Positions 61,086 to 64,000 of a stretch of 64,000 bases of DNA are shown here, piece by piece. A program made the translations under genes and the position numbers. Below the pieces are notes generated by a model that made no database searches, was not told the DNA's origin, and saw only the letters and a program-made list of their open reading frames with translations. Position 1 is the stretch's first letter, and every line of letters begins with the position of its first letter. The stretch is from Paenibacillus sp. BSR1-1 (GTDB lineage: Bacteria; Bacillota; Bacilli; Bacillales; Cytobacillaceae), in the NCBI RefSeq assembly GCF_030403775.1, contig NZ_JAQMWQ010000010.1:93008-157007 (forward strand). Direction: 5' to 3'.

Positions 61086-61198
61086 ATGCAGAAATCTGGG
61101 AACTCAACGGTTTTAAGTTTTCTAAAGGTCTAAAACGGTGATATGATGAAGGAAAAGTTTTGATACATATAAGTATCCTTAACTAGGGGGATTGGCAA

Positions 61199-61753
61199 AT
61201 GAAAATTTATACAAAGACTGGAGATAAGGGAACTACCTCTCTAATTTATGGGCAAAGGGTTGCTAAGAATGATTTAAGAGTAGAAGCATACGGAACCTGT
61301 GATGAAACGAATTCCATGATTGGGCTGGCATTAAGTTATCTTAAACAGGAAAATTTTCAAGGGAAAGAAATAATTGAAAAAGTATATCATAAAATACAAA
61401 CGAATCTCTTTCATGTGGGCGCAGAGCTGGCAACTCCAAAGGGGAAAGAAGTGAAGTGGTCATTAGTTTCCGCAGATATTGAAGAGATGGAGAAACAAAT
61501 TGATGAATGGAACGCAGTCATACCTGAATTAACAAATTTTATACTACCGGGTGGACATCCTGCGGGTGGTGCCTTTCATGTTGCGAGAACTATTGCCAGG
61601 AGAGCGGAAAGGTGTGCAGTTACATTAGGGGATGATGTCAATCCGCTAGTATTGGCATACTTAAACCGGCTGTCTGACCTATTATTTGTGACTGCCCGTT
61701 TTGTTAATAACCAGCTTGGGGCTAATGAACTAACCTTGCATAGTAAAGAATAA
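61199..61753 (+). CDS. Cob(I)alamin adenosyltransferase (PduO/MMAB type)
   Basis: 184 aa. Transfers adenosyl from ATP to cob(I)alamin. N-terminal KIYTKTGDKGTTSLIYG ATP loop, EAYGTCDETNSMIG, GGHPAGGAFHVARTIARRAER and NRLSDLLFVTAR are the family's ATP- and corrinoid-site motifs. ATG 61199, 8 nt after AGGGGGAT. No cobalamin riboswitch or other B12 gene nearby; probably salvages imported corrinoids. Insertion between bcp and perR relative to B. subtilis (from memory). Confidence 0.92.
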   Translation: MKIYTKTGDKGTTSLIYGQRVAKNDLRVEAYGTCDETNSMIGLALSYLKQENFQGKEIIEKVYHKIQTNLFHVGAELATPKGKEVKWSLVSADIEEMEKQIDEWNAVIPELTNFILPGGHPAGGAFHVARTIARRAERCAVTLGDDVNPLVLAYLNRLSDLLFVTARFVNNQLGANELTLHSKE

Positions 61754-61782
61754 CTTTCATTTTAGTTAATGGTATTACAATG

Positions 61783-61812
61783 TTGACAAAAGTACTATTC
61801 GCTTAGTAAACT
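61783..61812 (+). promoter_or_regulatory. perR promoter
   Basis: TTGACA (61783-61788), 18-bp spacer, TAAACT (61807-61812). Confidence 0.6.
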
Positions 61813-61814
61813 AT

Positions 61815-61829
61815 TTATAACAATTATAA
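61815..61829. promoter_or_regulatory. PerR box
   Basis: TTATAACAATTATAA matches the Per box TTATAATNATTATAA at 13 of 14 fixed positions and sits just downstream of the -10. Peroxide-responsive autorepression is expected. Confidence 0.85.
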
Positions 61830-61864
61830 TTTAAGAATCTTTTTTAGAAAAGAGGTGCATGGCG

Positions 61865-62296
61865 ATGAACCAGTTAAAAGAAGCGTTGGATACCTTAAAG
61901 GAAACGGGGGTACGCATTACTCCGCAACGTCATGCGATACTTGAATATTTAATAAACTCGATGTCACATCCTACTGCAGACGATATTTATAAAGCCCTGG
62001 AGGGAAAGTTCCCTAACATGAGTGTGGCGACAGTTTACAATAATTTACGAGTATTTCGTGAAGTTGGTCTTGTAAAAGAATTAACATACGGTGATGCATC
62101 AAGCCGTTTTGATTTTGTTACAACCCATCATTATCATATAATTTGTGAATCATGCGGAAAAATTGTTGACTTCCATTATCCTGGATTGGATGAGGTAGAA
62201 CATCTAGCTTCACATGTGACCGGGTTTAAAGTGGCAAATCACCGCATGGAGATTTACGGATCCTGTCCTGAGTGTGTAAGTAAAGAAGTACATTAA
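61865..62296 (+). CDS. perR: Peroxide-responsive repressor PerR
   Basis: 143 aa Fur-family repressor. With ATG 61865 (7 nt after AGAGGTG; ATG 61859 is too close) each metal ligand of B. subtilis PerR is present with numbering shifted by two: regulatory site His35, Asp83, His89, His91, Asp102 and structural zinc Cys94, Cys97, Cys134, Cys137. H2O2 oxidises the Fe-site histidines and derepresses target genes. Preceded by a near-perfect Per box. Confidence 0.96.
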   Translation: MNQLKEALDTLKETGVRITPQRHAILEYLINSMSHPTADDIYKALEGKFPNMSVATVYNNLRVFREVGLVKELTYGDASSRFDFVTTHHYHIICESCGKIVDFHYPGLDEVEHLASHVTGFKVANHRMEIYGSCPECVSKEVH

Positions 62297-62312
62297 AATT
62301 GCCTTTTTCGGT

Positions 62313-62364
62313 AAATAAAAAGAGTTGACTTAAACTGTTACGTTTAAGTCAACTCTTTTTATTT
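62313..62364. terminator. Bidirectional terminator between perR and ygzB
   Basis: Perfect 23-bp stem (62313-62335/62342-62364) with loop TGTTAC, A- and T-rich ends; includes the ygzB stop. Confidence 0.9.
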
Positions 62365-62709
62365 TTCTATATTTTTATTATAAGATTCATCGAAATCTCT
62401 GCCTTCAAGTTTTGGATCAAGTGTTAAGGGTTCGCGGCAATACATGCACATGTCCACACGGCCGAGCATTTTTGTTGTTTTACCGCACCCTGGACATTTA
62501 ACCTGAATGGTTTTTGTTGATAACATTCCAATCCAAAAATAGACAACCGTACTTGCGATTATAAAAAGAAGACCAAAAAGCATAAAGATGGTCATAATAA
62601 GTGGTGAGGAACGAAAAAAGATGCCTCCGTACATAACGATAAAGCCGATAAAAATTAGTCCTAATGCAAAGCTGCGAATTTTATTTATTTTACTTGAATA
62701 TTTAACCAT
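62359..62709 (-). CDS. ygzB: YgzB (UPF0295) membrane protein
   Basis: 116 aa, B. subtilis YgzB length by recollection: [20 protein letters not shown] start, two membrane helices (about 13-33, 43-66), then a zinc-ribbon-like tail with Cys pairs [11 protein letters not shown] and [16 protein letters not shown] 62709 has GGAGGGAGAAA upstream; further in-frame codons are not conserved-looking. Function unknown. Confidence 0.9.
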   Translation of the reverse strand: MVKYSSKINKIRSFALGLIFIGFIVMYGGIFFRSSPLIMTIFMLFGLLFIIASTVVYFWIGMLSTKTIQVKCPGCGKTTKMLGRVDMCMYCREPLTLDPKLEGRDFDESYNKNIEK

Positions 62710-62860
62710 GTAGTTTCTCCCTCCTATAGAAACTATACCATATTTATGTAAAGAGAAAAAAGGTTGAAGAAGAATGTCGAATTTTGTCTTCGATTTTAGA
62801 AGGAGATTTATCATCATTGTCGAAGTTATAATGCTATCGAGAAAAATGGAGGTATGATGA

Positions 62861-63736
62861 ATGGAAGACATTCTTCGTCCTATTTATCAAGAAAGGGCAA
62901 GCCAATTAAATACTTTAGGAGTTTTATTGGTTGAAAAAAGACAAAAATCAAGCCAAACAACAGATTCATTTGATGCAATTCTTTTAATCATCGTAAAAGA
63001 GGCAGACAAGCCAATCTTCATAAAGCACTATACCTATGATAACCATAAGGCAGCTATGCATGTTATTACTGAATCAAAGTTGCAAGAATGGCTTTTGTTT
63101 GGTTCTAATCGGAAAATATTTGAATGGCTTCATAATGCCAAAATTATTTTTGACCGAAATGAATATGTAGAAAATTTAAAAACTGAGCTGCGTGAATTTC
63201 CTTTTAACGGTCGAAAAATTAAAATGGGCTTAGAATTTGCAAAATTAATTCGACGGTACGTAGACGGAAAAGCACTATTTGAACATAAACAGTTCTTGGA
63301 TGCTTATAATCATGTTGTTCATTCATTGCATCACCTTGCAAGATTAGAGGTTATCGAAAATGGGCTTCATCCTGAACTTACTGTCTGGCATCAAGTGAAA
63401 CAAATAGAACCGGAAATATTTAAGTTATATGAAGAGCTTGTTAACAGTGAAGAAACTCTTGAAAAAAGATTAGAACTTTTATTTCTGGCCAGTGAATTTA
63501 TGATCCATTCACGAATAAATATTGGAGCAGCTCATTTACTCGAGGTACTAAGTACGAAAGACCATTGGATGTTTAATGAAATCATGACTGAAACTGAATT
63601 GGCACCTTATTCGGTTGATATGGCAGTTCTTCTTGAATATTTGCTTGATAAACATTTGATTGAAGTTGTTAATGTTGAGACGAAGGGTCAAGGTGTTTTC
63701 CACCGGTGCTATCGTGTGAGCAAAAAAATATCGTAA
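62861..63736 (+). CDS. ygxA: YgxA, nucleotidyltransferase-like protein
   Basis: 291 aa. N-terminal nucleotidyltransferase-like fold ([18 protein letters not shown] with Asp in the acceptor position) and a helical middle ([20 protein letters not shown]). A winged-helix-like end ([30 protein letters not shown]) closes it. Same position directly upstream of an rRNA operon as in B. subtilis. ATG 62861, 8 nt after GGAGG. Activity unproven. Confidence 0.88.
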   Translation: MEDILRPIYQERASQLNTLGVLLVEKRQKSSQTTDSFDAILLIIVKEADKPIFIKHYTYDNHKAAMHVITESKLQEWLLFGSNRKIFEWLHNAKIIFDRNEYVENLKTELREFPFNGRKIKMGLEFAKLIRRYVDGKALFEHKQFLDAYNHVVHSLHHLARLEVIENGLHPELTVWHQVKQIEPEIFKLYEELVNSEETLEKRLELLFLASEFMIHSRINIGAAHLLEVLSTKDHWMFNEIMTETELAPYSVDMAVLLEYLLDKHLIEVVNVETKGQGVFHRCYRVSKKIS

Positions 63737-63753
63737 AAAAACGAAATTACTTA

Positions 63754-63782
63754 TTGACCTTTTTATAATTACTTGGTATATT
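63754..63782 (+). promoter_or_regulatory. First rrn-type promoter
   Basis: TTGACC (63754-63759), 17-bp spacer, TATATT (63777-63782) with extended TGG. It precedes the hairpin at 63786-63835. Confidence 0.55.
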
Positions 63783-63785
63783 TAT

Positions 63786-63835
63786 AACCGTCGCTGCGAA
63801 ACGATTTAATTAAGTTTTCGTGAGTGACGGTTTTT
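63786..63835 (+). terminator. Terminator after ygxA
   Basis: AACCGTC/GACGGTT ends (63786-63792/63826-63832) with inner CGAAAC/GTTTTCG pairing and T5. It separates the two rrn-type promoters. Confidence 0.65.
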
Positions 63836-63847
63836 CAAAAAAAGTTA

Positions 63848-63877
63848 TTGACTTTATGAAAAACGATGTGTTATATT
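63848..63877 (+). promoter_or_regulatory. Main rRNA operon promoter
   Basis: TTGACT (63848-63853), 18-bp spacer, TATATT (63872-63877) with extended -10 TGT. Confidence 0.75.
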
Positions 63878-64000
63878 AATAAAGTCGCTTGTGAGCGATA
63901 ATAAAATTTGTTCTTTGAAAACTAAACAAACAAAAACGTCAACAAACAATAATATTCGTTTCATTTGAAACGAAGCCAACGTTTTATTTTATGAGCTAAT
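63878..64000 (+). other. rRNA operon leader (16S begins beyond the window)
   Basis: TTTGTTCTTTGAAAACTAAA (63907-63926) is the boxA-containing leader found before Bacillus 16S genes. It is followed by nested inverted repeats, AAAACGT/ACGTTTT (63933-63939/63979-63985) and TTCGTTTCA/TGAAACGAA (63955-63963/63966-63974). No 16S sequence is yet present. Confidence 0.85.

Noticed and set aside
60957..61198. Cobalamin riboswitch upstream of the adenosyltransferase
   Set aside because: No B12-box or cobalamin-core sequence; only a small terminator and a palindrome.
63878..64000. Partial 16S rRNA gene at the right edge
   Set aside because: Only leader sequence is present; the conserved 5' end of 16S is not reached.

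Overview
This window is chromosomal DNA from a low-GC, endospore-forming Bacillaceae bacterium. The evidence is the spore-protein genes sspE and sspK, consensus sigma-A promoters, strong purine-rich ribosome binding sites, frequent TTG/GTG starts, CcpA (cre), AhrC (ARG), PerR and S-box regulatory sequences, and gene order. From about 39 kb to the right end the genes follow the Bacillus subtilis block yfhD-yfhE-yfhF-recX-yfhH-sspK-yfhJ-yfhP-mutY-yfhS-fabL-sspE-ygaB-ygaC-ygaD-ygaE-gsaB-bcp(ygaF)-perR-ygzB-ygxA-rrn. The last 250 bases are an rRNA operon promoter and leader; 16S itself lies beyond the end. Genus is not provable here; a Bacillus/Neobacillus-type organism fits.

Layout. 0-5 kb: an ABC-F protein, a tRNA-dihydrouridine synthase, a secreted NlpC/P60 cell-wall hydrolase and a small unknown. 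5-7.6 kb: a divergent acetoacetate module, with acetoacetate decarboxylase on one side and a two-subunit CoA transferase on the other; the latter has a near-perfect promoter with a TetR-like operator at the expected start of transcription. 7.6-14.2 kb: accessory genes (peptide transporter DtpT, a UvrC-like nuclease lacking its C-terminal half, DoxX and EthD proteins, a TipA/Mta-type MerR regulator, an AidB-like acyl-CoA dehydrogenase). 14.3-20 kb: a five-gene dipeptide/oligopeptide ABC importer operon. 20.3-21.6 kb: a single-gene fusion of shikimate kinase and type I 3-dehydroquinate dehydratase, preceded by a 21-bp-period tandem repeat array. 22.3-34.7 kb: the complete arginine cluster argCJBD-carAB-argF followed by argGH, with ARG boxes ahead of argC and argG and a perfect cre ahead of argC. 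34.8-37.1 kb: a nitrilase-family hydrolase, a decayed GNAT pseudogene and an intact GNAT gene. 37.2-38.7 kb: homoserine dehydrogenase under a SAM-I riboswitch. 38.8-39.1 kb: a DoxX pseudogene remnant.

39-64 kb is mostly conserved core: fatty-acid synthesis (fabL), DNA repair (recX, mutY), spore proteins, nucleotide phosphatase (ygaC), an ABC exporter (ygaD), glutamate synthase large subunit, glutamate-1-semialdehyde aminomutase (gsaB), a three-gene ABC-2 exporter with a small ion-channel-like protein next to it, bcp, a corrinoid adenosyltransferase, and autoregulated perR.

I see no phage, insertion sequence, CRISPR array or defence island. The least ordinary items are the AroK-AroD fusion, the 21-bp phased repeat array, the adc/CoA-transferase module with its operator, the 12-bp repeats abutting a long hairpin, a palindromic terminator that encodes the same C-terminal peptide for two convergent genes, and the ion-channel protein with a GNG filter. 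None of these amounts to a clearly new multi-gene system.
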